DNA from: CAYWKU01 sp964459325
GTDB lineage: Bacteria > RBG-13-61-14 > CAYWKU01
Reading direction: 5' to 3'
Assembly: GCA_964459325.1 (NCBI GenBank)
Contig: CAYWKU010000027.1
Span: 1 to 46,315 of the forward strand
DNA length: 46,315 nucleotides
The position numbers were made by a program, and so were the translations under genes. The notes beneath the pieces were generated by a model that saw nothing but the letters and a program-made list of their open reading frames with translations, had not been told where the DNA came from and did no database searches. Positions 5,313-13,940 of this stretch are shown here, in pieces; position 1 is the stretch's first letter, and each line of letters begins with the position of its first letter.

Positions 5313-8098
5313 TTCGACTCTCCCACCAAAAAACCCGCGGGGAAGCGACTGAACACGTCGCTTATTTTAATCTCTCCGTCGCCATCGCACACTTCATCGG
5401 TGAAAACGTGCACGCATCGGGCGGGTGCACGCTCCGGCAACGCCACGGCGGTGTCCTGCCACACGTCTTCGCCCAGGGGCGCCTGGCCGGGTTCAATCAG
5501 CTCCGTCAAAAACCGGGGGACGGCGATTATCGCCCACCTGCCCTCCATGTGCCTTGCGAAAGCCACTACCCGGTCGGCGCAAGCCCCCCGGGCCCGCAGG
5601 GGCACATATTCGCCGTGGTCGAAAAGCTCCCGGAAGTTTTTCCTGGCGTTCAACGCCCGGTATATCGTAAACAGCTTCAACCTTCCGTCGGTGTAATCGG
5701 ACAACATTTCCTCAATCAGCCCGTTTAGTCGGGTTTCTTCGGCGCTTTTAATAGTTTCGAGATAGCGGGTTCGCTTGTCGAAATCCACCGGCCTGCGATT
5801 GTCGGGGTCTACCAGGCTGAGCTCCCACAATTCGCACCCCCGATAAATGTCGGGTATGCCCGGGCAGGTTATTTTCAACAGCGTTTGAGACAGCGAGTTA
5901 AAAACGCCGTAGTGGGCGAGGGTTTTCTGAAACGGCAGAAACTCGCCCATGAATTCCTTCGATTCAAGAACTCCTTCCACGAACCCGAGGAAGGTCCGCT
6001 CGTATTCCTCGTCCGGCTTTATCCAGGCGGTATAAATTTTGGCTTCCCGCACGGCCTTAATCACGTAACCTTTCATCCTTTCCATAAACTCGTCACTATC
6101 ATCATCCTTGAAGGGGTAAGCTCCCACCAGCGTCTGGTAGAAGAAGTATTCGTCGTTGGGGTCGGGTATTTTTTCGCCATTGCGGCACGTGATTTTATCC
6201 CGGTTTATTTCCTTCCACTTACGAACATTATCGGCCCACAATCGGGGAATTTCGGAAAGCACGCTCAGTCTTGCCCTCACGTCTTCGCCCCTTTTGGCGT
6301 CGTGGGTGGAGGTGGCGTTCAGTGAATGAGGGCGGTGCGCGGCCCTTTCGCGGTTGAACTCGTGAAAATCCTTGGCGGACATCCCGAAGGTTGCAAGGTC
6401 GCTTCCCACTTCGTTGTGGGATATGAAACGGTTGTAAATGTACAGAACGGTGTCCTCGTAGCCCTTTGCCGCAAGCGGCGCCGTTAACTGCTGGAACTTC
6501 ATTATGAAGTGCAACCACTCGGCCCTTTCCTCCTCCGGTATGTTGTCGGGCATATCGAAAAAAAGCACCCTTTCGATAAAGTTGAACTCGTAAGACAGGC
6601 CCGGATACCGGCGCCTTGCCCCCTCCAGCGCCTCCCGGATGCGTTTCGCGCCCTCTTCGCGATACTTTTCCCCGTCCGCGTAAGTGCGGTAAACGGGAAA
6701 GAGGGCGAGTATTTCCACCAGCGCCCTTTTCAGGCCGTAGAGGGTGATGTCGAAGCCGTACCTTATCTTCCTCGATATGCCGTGCAGAACGTGGGCGAGG
6801 TTATCCAAATCGCCCGCCATGTGCTGCTCTATTATAAGCTTTCTTTTCGAGTAAAGAAGCTCCTCGTAGCCTTGATGGTCGCCGACAAACTCCGAATAGA
6901 GGCTTTCAAATTCGCTTTCGTTTTCGGCCCGTGAGAAGAGCAGGTTGATGCGGTTTAGAAAATCATAACCCGTGGTTCCCTGAATCGGCCAGATGGTTGG
7001 AATTTTTTCATCGTATCCGAGAATTTTCTCGGCTATCACGAAAATGTCGCCTGCCCGGAGGCTGAGCTTGTTGAGGTGCCGGGTGGGGTCGTAAAGGCCG
7101 TCTATGTGGTCTATACGCAGGCCGGTTATTGCCTTTTCGTTTATCAGCTCGAAAATCAGCGAGTGGGTGTCGTCGAACACTTCATCGTCCTGCATCCTGA
7201 GCGATATCAACTCGTTTATGCTGAAAAACCTCTTATAGTTTATTTCTTCGGTGGCGACCTTCCAGAAAGAAAGTCGGAAGAGCTGGTTCCACAAAAGCTC
7301 GTCCAAAAGGTTAAAGCTGTCGGGACTACCGGGTACGCCGTTGAAATCCTCGAGGTTATCGTCGAAGAAATCCCGTATTTGCCGGTTCCGCTCGTACAAA
7401 TCCCACAGCATTTTCTTTATGAACAACACCTGGTCGGCGCGCTCTTCGTTCGCCGGAGGGCCGGAGAGACTTTTTATAACGTAAAGCACGCCGAGAAGCT
7501 TGATAAAGTCAGGATTATCTCTTCCCATGTCCCGGCGAAGTGTATCCAGATTATGAGTCAGTACCCGGTCATAGGTGGACATGCGTAGCGGAAACCGATG
7601 CTCGTAGTAATTAACCGAAAACCCCTGTTTGTCGTAAGAGAGCTTAATCTCGCCGTCCTCGAGGCATTCGCCGTAGAACCTGCCCAGAAACGGCGCCAGC
7701 ACCCTGCCCTTGAGGTCCTCGGATGCATGCTCCCACTCGATATCGAAGTAATTGAAGTAAGCCGAGGATTCCCCGTTTTCCAGAACGTCCATGAGCATGT
7801 GATTTTGTCTGTCGAAGGCCATGTGGTTGGGAACAATATCCTGCAGCCATCCCATTTCCATGCTTTTGACGTCAGTTATCAACGCCCGGAAATCGTCCCC
7901 GGAGCCCGGTTGAAGGTTGAGCTTTTTGGGGTCCACTATGTCGTAACCGTGCTCGCTGCCTTCCCGCGCTTTGAATATGGGAGAAGCGTAGATGTCCGAT
8001 ACCCCCAGCTCCGACAGGTATGACAGCGCCCTGCGGGCATCGTTGAACCCGAAGGTTGGAGAGAATTGAAGCCGGTAAGTAGCCGTGGGAATCCGCAT
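5309..8098 (-). CDS. treY: Malto-oligosyltrehalose synthase (GH13)
   Basis: 929 residues. TreY isomerises the reducing-end alpha-1,4 bond of maltodextrins or glycogen to alpha,alpha-1,1, giving maltooligosyltrehalose. The start RIPTATYRLQF, then YASPIFKAREGSEHGYD (37-53) and VPNHMAF (89-95), are typical of TreY. The GH13 catalytic residues are visible as Asp330 (LRIDHIDGL), Glu357 (VIAEKILGY) and the aspartate of NATSTHDAKRGED near residue 585. Length and the insertions between these motifs match the family. The start codon shares one base with the stop of the GH57 gene (TAATG) and the stop overlaps malQ, so translation of the operon is tightly coupled. The next enzyme in the pathway is treZ at 10518-12347. 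Confidence 0.97.
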   Translation of the reverse strand: MRIPTATYRLQFSPTFGFNDARRALSYLSELGVSDIYASPIFKAREGSEHGYDIVDPKKLNLQPGSGDDFRALITDVKSMEMGWLQDIVPNHMAFDRQNHMLMDVLENGESSAYFNYFDIEWEHASEDLKGRVLAPFLGRFYGECLEDGEIKLSYDKQGFSVNYYEHRFPLRMSTYDRVLTHNLDTLRRDMGRDNPDFIKLLGVLYVIKSLSGPPANEERADQVLFIKKMLWDLYERNRQIRDFFDDNLEDFNGVPGSPDSFNLLDELLWNQLFRLSFWKVATEEINYKRFFSINELISLRMQDDEVFDDTHSLIFELINEKAITGLRIDHIDGLYDPTRHLNKLSLRAGDIFVIAEKILGYDEKIPTIWPIQGTTGYDFLNRINLLFSRAENESEFESLYSEFVGDHQGYEELLYSKRKLIIEQHMAGDLDNLAHVLHGISRKIRYGFDITLYGLKRALVEILALFPVYRTYADGEKYREEGAKRIREALEGARRRYPGLSYEFNFIERVLFFDMPDNIPEEERAEWLHFIMKFQQLTAPLAAKGYEDTVLYIYNRFISHNEVGSDLATFGMSAKDFHEFNRERAAHRPHSLNATSTHDAKRGEDVRARLSVLSEIPRLWADNVRKWKEINRDKITCRNGEKIPDPNDEYFFYQTLVGAYPFKDDDSDEFMERMKGYVIKAVREAKIYTAWIKPDEEYERTFLGFVEGVLESKEFMGEFLPFQKTLAHYGVFNSLSQTLLKITCPGIPDIYRGCELWELSLVDPDNRRPVDFDKRTRYLETIKSAEETRLNGLIEEMLSDYTDGRLKLFTIYRALNARKNFRELFDHGEYVPLRARGACADRVVAFARHMEGRWAIIAVPRFLTELIEPGQAPLGEDVWQDTAVALPERAPARCVHVFTDEVCDGDGEIKISDVFSRFPAGFLVGESK

Positions 8099-10521
8099 TA
8101 CTTGACGCTCACGTTAATATGCCGACCCAGTCTTTCGAAATGCTCGACCCAGGCCGCGGCGTGTTCGTCCCCGCCCTCGGCCGCGTTGCGCATTTCATCG
8201 AGCAACTCGCGGGTAACGGCGAAGTGAAGGTTCTGGGTTTTCCACAAATCGAGTTCCAGCGGCAGGTTGCTGACGATGCCTATCTCAAACTCTATTCTCT
8301 TTAAAAGCTCCAAATCGCGGGGGTTTTGGTGCAATTTCGCCATCAGCGAATGTATCCGGTTGCCCGCCACGTACCCGAGGGTGGCCTTGTCCAGCTCGAA
8401 TGACCACTTGTTAATTTCACCGATAAGCTTGCTCAACTGCTCCGGGTCAACTTCCCCGCGCTTCAGAAGGTCCCGGAGGTCGGTGTTGAGCACGAACTCG
8501 ACGGGGGTGGCGATTGCCTTGGGGAGCGGCACGCCCATTTGGCTCATCACGTTCATCAGCGGGTAATAATCCTCGTAGATTCTCCGGAAATTGTTTTCTA
8601 TTTCCTTGAGCTCGGATTCCATGACCTGGTCGAGTATGGCGCGCTGCTCGTCCCGGAACAGGTGCCACAGGGTGTAGCTGTTGCCGCCGAAATGCTTGTC
8701 CATGAGCCGGATAATCTCGGGGATGTCGCTTTTGTGGAACAGTTTCTTCAACTCCTCCTTCATTTCGGCGAAACTTCTCTCTTCGGCGAACTTCCTCACT
8801 CCCGCGTACAGGTTATGCTCCCCGAAATGAAAGACCGCGAAGGTCAACTCCTCCTCTTCCCATGTGATGTCCGATTGCAGGTGTACCCTGCCGGTTACAA
8901 GCTTTTGCCTCCCGGCGTCTTCCCTGTCGTATATATCGCTTCGGGCCTTGTAACAGAATATTTCCGTCTCGTCCTGGTAATCCTCGAATATGGAAGATAC
9001 GGCGTAGTGAGCTCCCACGCGCATCAGGTCGACTACCGAGGGTTTCACGAACCTGGTATACACCTCGGCCCCGTCGCCCACCTCCGGAATGTTGCCGGGC
9101 GCCTTCCGGAGAATTTTCAGGTAGGCCGGCTCGAGGTCAATACCGTTGAGCTCGTACGCCAACTGCATCGCCCGTGCGGCGTAGAGCATCACCTGGACGT
9201 TTTCGATGCCGGAGATTTCGTCGAAAAACCACCCGCAACTGGTGTACATCAGCATGGAATGGCGCTGCATTTCCAACAATTTCAGGCAGGTTACTTTTTC
9301 TTCCCCCGAAAGCTCATCCCGGGCGTGGTCTGCGAAAAAGTTATCAATGTTCTCAGGCGAACGGTCGAGCATCACACGGATGTAGTCGTCCCGGGAGCCC
9401 CACGGGTCATCGAGGTAATAGGAGATTTCCTTCTCGTACAGGGGAATGAGCATGTCCCGGAGCCAGTCCATAGCTTCCCGGAGCGGAGCTCTCCAGCTTT
9501 GAGTCCAGCCGGGGTTCATTCCGCTGTGGCAGCCGCAGTCCGCCTTCCACCTTTCCACGCCATGTACACAGCTCCAGGAGGTGTTTTCGTTTATACGAAC
9601 TTCGTGAGTAGGCGGATTTTGTTCCAGGTACTCCCCGTATATGGTCAGTTCCGCCCGCTCCTCCGTTTCTATCAGGTACAGGCAGTAAGCCAGCGCCATG
9701 TCGCCGAAGCGGTAGTGATGGCCGTAAGTTTCACCGTCGGTGGCTATATGCACCAGTTGGGGGTCATCGTCCTCCACGAAGGATTTTCCCAGCCTGTCGG
9801 CGAAGTTCTCGCCGCTGCGTAATACTTCCCCGAAAGCTATATCCTGGGAGATGGGGCCGTCGTAGAAAAAGAGGTTGATTTGGCGACCCGAAGGTAACCT
9901 GCACAAATACGGCATCTTGGGGTCTATCGCGTCACCCTCCACGCTCTCCCAGTCTTTTGCTCCTGTTTTTCTTACACCGAGAGCCTGCCGGGGAGCGAGA
10001 ATGGTGAACTTTATCTCCTGCTCGGCGAGAACCTCCAGCGTGGATGTACACACAGCGGTCTCGGGCAGCCACATACCCTCGGGCTTCCTGCCGAAATGGT
10101 GCTCGAAATCGGCGATTCCCCATTTAACCTGGGTGCGCTTGTCCCTTTCGCTGGCCAGCGGCATTATCAGGTGATTGTAAGCCTGGGCGATGGCCGAGCC
10201 GTGGCCGGAAAAGCGCTCGATGCTCTCGGCGTCCGCCTGCACTATGCCCTCATATACGTCGGGCATGTGCCGCTTTATCCACGAAAGCAGGGTGGGGCCG
10301 AAGTTGAAGCTCATGCGCGAGTAGTTGCTTACGATGTCTATTATGGTCTTGTCCGGGTCCAGTATCCTCGCCGCCGAGTTGGGCGCGTAGCATTCGGTGG
10401 TTATCCGCTCGTTCCAGTCGTGGTAAGGGTAAGCGGAATCCTGCAGCTCCACGTCTTCCAGCCACGGATTTTCCCGCGGCGGCTGGTAAAAGTGGCCGTG
10501 TATGCAGATGTGCCTCGTCAT
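8098..10521 (-). CDS. GH57-family glycoside hydrolase (DUF3536 type)
   Basis: 807 residues. The N-terminal part (about 1-300) is a GH57 (beta/alpha)7 barrel: ICIHGHFYQPPRENPW (5-20) with the conserved histidine, GMWLPETAV (149-157) with Glu154 as likely nucleophile, and HIATDGETYGHHY (258-270) containing the aspartate expected as acid/base. The long alpha-helical C-terminal half, with EEKVTCLKLLEMQRHSML and later ELTFAVFHFGEHNLYAG, corresponds to the DUF3536 group. GH57 enzymes act on alpha-glucans (amylase, amylopullulanase, glucanotransferase, branching enzyme); the activity of this subgroup is not known to me. It lies between treZ and treY with ATGA and TAATG overlaps, so it surely works on the same glucan pool. 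Inference: it may trim or debranch the glucan to supply TreY, a role usually given to TreX. Confidence 0.92.
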   Translation of the reverse strand: MTRHICIHGHFYQPPRENPWLEDVELQDSAYPYHDWNERITTECYAPNSAARILDPDKTIIDIVSNYSRMSFNFGPTLLSWIKRHMPDVYEGIVQADAESIERFSGHGSAIAQAYNHLIMPLASERDKRTQVKWGIADFEHHFGRKPEGMWLPETAVCTSTLEVLAEQEIKFTILAPRQALGVRKTGAKDWESVEGDAIDPKMPYLCRLPSGRQINLFFYDGPISQDIAFGEVLRSGENFADRLGKSFVEDDDPQLVHIATDGETYGHHYRFGDMALAYCLYLIETEERAELTIYGEYLEQNPPTHEVRINENTSWSCVHGVERWKADCGCHSGMNPGWTQSWRAPLREAMDWLRDMLIPLYEKEISYYLDDPWGSRDDYIRVMLDRSPENIDNFFADHARDELSGEEKVTCLKLLEMQRHSMLMYTSCGWFFDEISGIENVQVMLYAARAMQLAYELNGIDLEPAYLKILRKAPGNIPEVGDGAEVYTRFVKPSVVDLMRVGAHYAVSSIFEDYQDETEIFCYKARSDIYDREDAGRQKLVTGRVHLQSDITWEEEELTFAVFHFGEHNLYAGVRKFAEERSFAEMKEELKKLFHKSDIPEIIRLMDKHFGGNSYTLWHLFRDEQRAILDQVMESELKEIENNFRRIYEDYYPLMNVMSQMGVPLPKAIATPVEFVLNTDLRDLLKRGEVDPEQLSKLIGEINKWSFELDKATLGYVAGNRIHSLMAKLHQNPRDLELLKRIEFEIGIVSNLPLELDLWKTQNLHFAVTRELLDEMRNAAEGGDEHAAAWVEHFERLGRHINVSVK

Positions 10522-12347
10522 GAATTGTCCTGCCTCTCAAATAAAACGACGCCGTATTGTCTGACGAATAAATCCTCGCCGGGCCTTGTGACTTCCGGCA
10601 ACGACGGCCCCGGCCCGAGCCATTTTTCATCGGAGGAGTCGAGTATCTTCTTCCACCTGCCATCAGGATAATCCGGCTTGACGCACTTGTCTTCCCCCTC
10701 GAAGCTCATTATGCAGAAAATTCCGCTTTTTTCGTCGCCCCGGGTGAAAAACAGCACCTTTTCCCCGCCGTCGCTCCATATTTTGAGGTTACTTTTGTCG
10801 GGGCGGCGAAGGGGGGCCGACTCCTTCCGCAACCGGATAAGCTCCTTGTAAAAATTCAACAGGGTCGCATGCTTATCGTACTCGGTAAGCTCCCACTGCA
10901 ACTTCGAGCGGTTAAAGGTATCCGCATCCTGCGGGTCGGAAGGCTTCCCTTGCCACCGGAAAGCTTTGAACTCCTCGGCCCGGCCCTTGCGTACCGCTTC
11001 GATAAGCTCAGGGTCGGAATGGTCGACAAAATACAGAAACGGCGAAGGCTCGCCGTACTCTTCGCCCATAAATAACATGGGGATGTATGGGGAAAACAAA
11101 ACCGCCCCCGCCGCCAGTTTCACCGCCTCGAAGGACAAGAGCGCCGACGGCCTTTCGCCCAGCATCCGGTTGCCCACCTGGTCGTGATTGGCCGAAAACG
11201 CCACAAATTGCCCCGCCGGGATGTCCCGGGAGGAGCTGCCGAAGCGTTTCTTGCGGAAAACCGAGTACTTCCAGTCGTAAACGAAACCTTCCCGGTAGGA
11301 TTTGGCCAGGTGCTCGAGATCCCCAAAGTCGGCGTAATAACCGTCGGTTTCGCCGGTCAGCAGCGAATGGAGAGAGTGATGAAAATCGTCACACCACTGG
11401 GCGTCCAGGCCATAGCCGCCCTTTTCGTGCGGCAGCACTATCCTGGCGTCGTTGAGGTCGCTTTCGGCGATAAGGTGGCGTTTTCGCCCGCTTTTTTCCG
11501 AAAAATCCGCAACCCGTTCGCTGAGTTCCTTCAAAAAGTGCTTCGCGCCGAAGTCGTAAATAGCATGCACCGCGTCCACTCGCAGGGCGTCCACGCCGTA
11601 GTTATCGAACCAGTGGACGGCGTTTTCGATGAAGTAGTCCCTCACCGGGTCGCTGTATGGCCCGTCGAAGTTTACTGCATCCCCCCACGGTGTCTTGTAG
11701 CGGTCGGTGAAGTAGGGGCCGAAGTCGCGCAGGTAATTGCCTTCCGGGCCGAGATGGTTGTAGACCACGTCGAGAATCACCGCCAGCCGGCGCTTGTGGC
11801 ATTCGTTCACCAGCCTTTTGAGACCCTCCGGGCCGCCGTACGAGTTCTGTACGGCGTACGGGAAGACGCCGTCGTAACCCCAGTTCCTTTCGCCGGGAAA
11901 CTGCGCCACCGGCATCAGCTCGACCGCGTTTACCCCCAACTCCGCCAGGTAATCCAGCCGTGAGACGACGCCGTCGAAGTCGCCGGCGGGGGTGAAAGCG
12001 CCCACGTGAAGCTCATAGATGAGCATTTCCTCCGGAGGCAGCCCCTCCCAATCGCCGTTTTCCCATTGAAAGGCGGAATGGTCAACCACCTCCGACGGGC
12101 CGTGCACACCTTCGGGTTGGAAGTGCGAGGCCGGGGCGGGGCGGAGGGTTTCGCCGTCGAGCAGGTAGAAGTAACGGGCATCGGGCGGCAGGCTATCCAC
12201 TTCGGCGCGCCAATAGCCGCCCTCATCCTTTTCCATAGACACATCCGGGTGTTCGGGGTGAACGAGCCTCACCGCCACCCTGTCGGCAAACGGCGCCCAG
12301 ACGACGAATTCCGCCTTTCCATTCCTGTAAAACGCACCTTGCTTCAT
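10518..12347 (-). CDS. treZ: Malto-oligosyltrehalose trehalohydrolase (GH13)
   Basis: 609 residues. TreZ cleaves the alpha-1,4 bond next to the trehalosyl end made by TreY and releases trehalose. The N-terminal beta domain (FVVWAPFADRVAVRL, 14-28) is of the CBM48/E-set type. The barrel shows VNAVELMPVAQFPGERNWGY (139-158), ILDVVYNHLGPEGNYL (191-206), the nucleophile Asp258 in ALRVDAVHA, Glu295 in LIAESDLND and a transition-state aspartate in SANHDQVGNR. The motif order and length are those of TreZ rather than a branching enzyme. It is the first gene of the minus-strand operon and overlaps the GH57 gene by ATGA. I saw no convincing ribosome-binding site or promoter in the 60 bases upstream. 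Confidence 0.96.
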   Translation of the reverse strand: MKQGAFYRNGKAEFVVWAPFADRVAVRLVHPEHPDVSMEKDEGGYWRAEVDSLPPDARYFYLLDGETLRPAPASHFQPEGVHGPSEVVDHSAFQWENGDWEGLPPEEMLIYELHVGAFTPAGDFDGVVSRLDYLAELGVNAVELMPVAQFPGERNWGYDGVFPYAVQNSYGGPEGLKRLVNECHKRRLAVILDVVYNHLGPEGNYLRDFGPYFTDRYKTPWGDAVNFDGPYSDPVRDYFIENAVHWFDNYGVDALRVDAVHAIYDFGAKHFLKELSERVADFSEKSGRKRHLIAESDLNDARIVLPHEKGGYGLDAQWCDDFHHSLHSLLTGETDGYYADFGDLEHLAKSYREGFVYDWKYSVFRKKRFGSSSRDIPAGQFVAFSANHDQVGNRMLGERPSALLSFEAVKLAAGAVLFSPYIPMLFMGEEYGEPSPFLYFVDHSDPELIEAVRKGRAEEFKAFRWQGKPSDPQDADTFNRSKLQWELTEYDKHATLLNFYKELIRLRKESAPLRRPDKSNLKIWSDGGEKVLFFTRGDEKSGIFCIMSFEGEDKCVKPDYPDGRWKKILDSSDEKWLGPGPSLPEVTRPGEDLFVRQYGVVLFERQDNS

Positions 12348-12452
12348 AACTTGCCGGACACCCTGAGTTTTTTGGTTACAGCAACCTCATGAGGGTATAA
12401 CTAAAGATGACCATTTCCCCGGTTACTATCAAGAAAAGTTATGAGCTTCGGC

Positions 12453-12528
12453 ATGGTAGGTCCGGCACTCTTGCCGGGTACTCAAAGCATCTTTGTGGAA
12501 AGCGCGGTAGGAGTGCCGGGCCTACCAT
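12453..12528. repeat. Paired palindromic repeat (family A)
   Basis: Ends ATGGTAGG and CCTACCAT. Left hairpin CCGGCA-CTCT-TGCCGG. The right hairpin GCGCGGTA-GGAG-TGCCGGGC has one mismatch and one wobble pair. It lies between the divergent trehalose genes. Confidence 0.75.
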
Positions 12529-12565
12529 AAACCTGTAAGACCGCAGGGCGTGCGCCCCACTCTTC

Positions 12566-12594
12566 TTGCGCACTACCACATGAATGGGCATACT
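12566..12594 (+). promoter_or_regulatory. Candidate promoter of treT
   Basis: TTGCGC at 12566-12571, 17 bases, CATACT at 12589-12594. It lies about 100 bases before the treT start. Consensus similarity only. Confidence 0.35.
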
Positions 12595-12695
12595 AAGGGT
12601 GAACTTACAGCTTGCTTTCGTTACCCATCGTAAACACTCGAAAAAGCCTTTGATGCACTCCATGACAAACCGGACGGAAAGGAGAGAGGCGAAAA

Positions 12696-13940
12696 ATGAA
12701 CATCAGCCCGGAGCATAAACTGGTTGAGGTGGAGGACTACGAAAAATACGTCGGCGCTCAAACAATTGAGCGTATCTATGAAAAGGCGAAATGCCTGCAG
12801 GACCTGCACGTGGCCAACGTCAACTCCACCTATTACGGCGGCGGGGTGGCCGAGCTTCTTTCTTCGATGACCCTGCTCATGAACAGCCTGGGCATAAAGA
12901 CCGGGTGGAGGGTCATACAGGGCTCGCCGGACTTCTTCTCCATAACCAAGAAAATGCACAACGCCCTGCAGGGAGGAACAATCAACATAAGCGACCGGAA
13001 ACTCAGGATTTACGAAACCGTCTGCTACGAAAATTCAGTCCGCAACCACCTCGACCACGACCTGGTCATAATCCACGACCCCCAGCCGCTGCCCATGATT
13101 GAGCACTACCGCAAGAAGGGGCCGTGGGTGTGGCGGTGCCACGTGGACATGACCGCTCCCGACAAGCAGTTGTGGAAGTACCTGAGCGCCTATGTTGAAA
13201 AATACGACGCCGTGGTGCTGAGCCTGAAGGACTACAAGCGGAAGCTGAAAACGCCGCAGGTCTTCTTCATGCCGGCCATCGACCCGTTCTCCATCATCAA
13301 CCGGGAGATGAGCGACGAGGAGGTTGACGAGCGGCTGCGTCATTACAACATCCCCACCGACCTGCCGCTGGTGGCTCAAATATCCCGGTTCGACAGGTGG
13401 AAGGACCCGCAAGGGGTTATCGAAGCGTTTCGCATGGCCCGGAAGAAGGTGGATTGCACGCTGGTTCTTCTGGGCAACATCGCCACCGACGACCCGGAAG
13501 GCGCCCTGGTATATGAAAAAATGCTCGATTACAAGGACGAGCGCACCATCATTCTGAGCCACCAGGACACGGCGCTGGTGAACGCCCTTCAGAGGCGGGC
13601 GGCGGTGGTATTGCAGAAATCCATACGCGAAGGATTCGGATTGACCGTGGCCGAGGCCATGTGGAAGGGCGCTCCCGTCATCGGAGGCAACGTGGGCGGC
13701 ATCCGGTACCAGATAACCGACGGCGAGAACGGATTCCTGGTTTCGAGTGTCGAAGAAGCGGCGGAGAGAATGGTCGAGCTGCTCAAAGATGAAAAACTGA
13801 GAATGAGAATGGGCAAAAAAGCCATAGAAAGCGTAAGGGGCAATTTCCTGCTGACCCGATACCTGGAGCAGTACCTCGACCTGATGAACTCCTTTGAAAC
13901 CGACTACAAGCTCAACCTGAAAAAGATGCCCGTTGCATGA
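12696..13940 (+). CDS. treT: Trehalose synthase TreT, GT4-family glycosyltransferase
   Basis: 414 residues. TreT makes trehalose in one step from NDP-glucose and glucose, reversibly in some archaea. The N-terminal NVNSTYYGGGVAELLSSM (41-58) with the glycine-rich GGGVAE, then GWRVIQGSPDFFSITKKMHN (70-89) and VWRCHVDM (145-152), are characteristic of TreT among GT4 enzymes. The second Rossmann domain has VAQISRFDRWKDPQGVIEAF (226-245) and the GT4 E-x7-E signature as Glu312 and Glu320 in REGFGLTVAEAM, followed by GGNVGGIRYQI. The start has an AAGGAGAG site. The stop overlaps the start of the PLD-VTT gene as ATGA, implying coupling. It is divergent from the treZ operon, giving the cell two unrelated trehalose routes at one locus. 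A plain GT4 sugar transferase is the alternative but fits less well. Confidence 0.92.
   Translation: MNISPEHKLVEVEDYEKYVGAQTIERIYEKAKCLQDLHVANVNSTYYGGGVAELLSSMTLLMNSLGIKTGWRVIQGSPDFFSITKKMHNALQGGTINISDRKLRIYETVCYENSVRNHLDHDLVIIHDPQPLPMIEHYRKKGPWVWRCHVDMTAPDKQLWKYLSAYVEKYDAVVLSLKDYKRKLKTPQVFFMPAIDPFSIINREMSDEEVDERLRHYNIPTDLPLVAQISRFDRWKDPQGVIEAFRMARKKVDCTLVLLGNIATDDPEGALVYEKMLDYKDERTIILSHQDTALVNALQRRAAVVLQKSIREGFGLTVAEAMWKGAPVIGGNVGGIRYQITDGENGFLVSSVEEAAERMVELLKDEKLRMRMGKKAIESVRGNFLLTRYLEQYLDLMNSFETDYKLNLKKMPVA

Larger units (their letters stand above)
12348..12695. other. Divergent intergenic region between treZ and treT
   Basis: 348 bases without a gene. It contains a paired family A repeat (12453-12528), a small CCTCATGAGG palindrome near treZ (about 12386-12395), a candidate treT promoter (12566-12594) and the treT ribosome-binding site AAGGAGAG just before 12696. 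Both trehalose routes would have to be controlled from here; no operator can be assigned. Confidence 0.6.
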
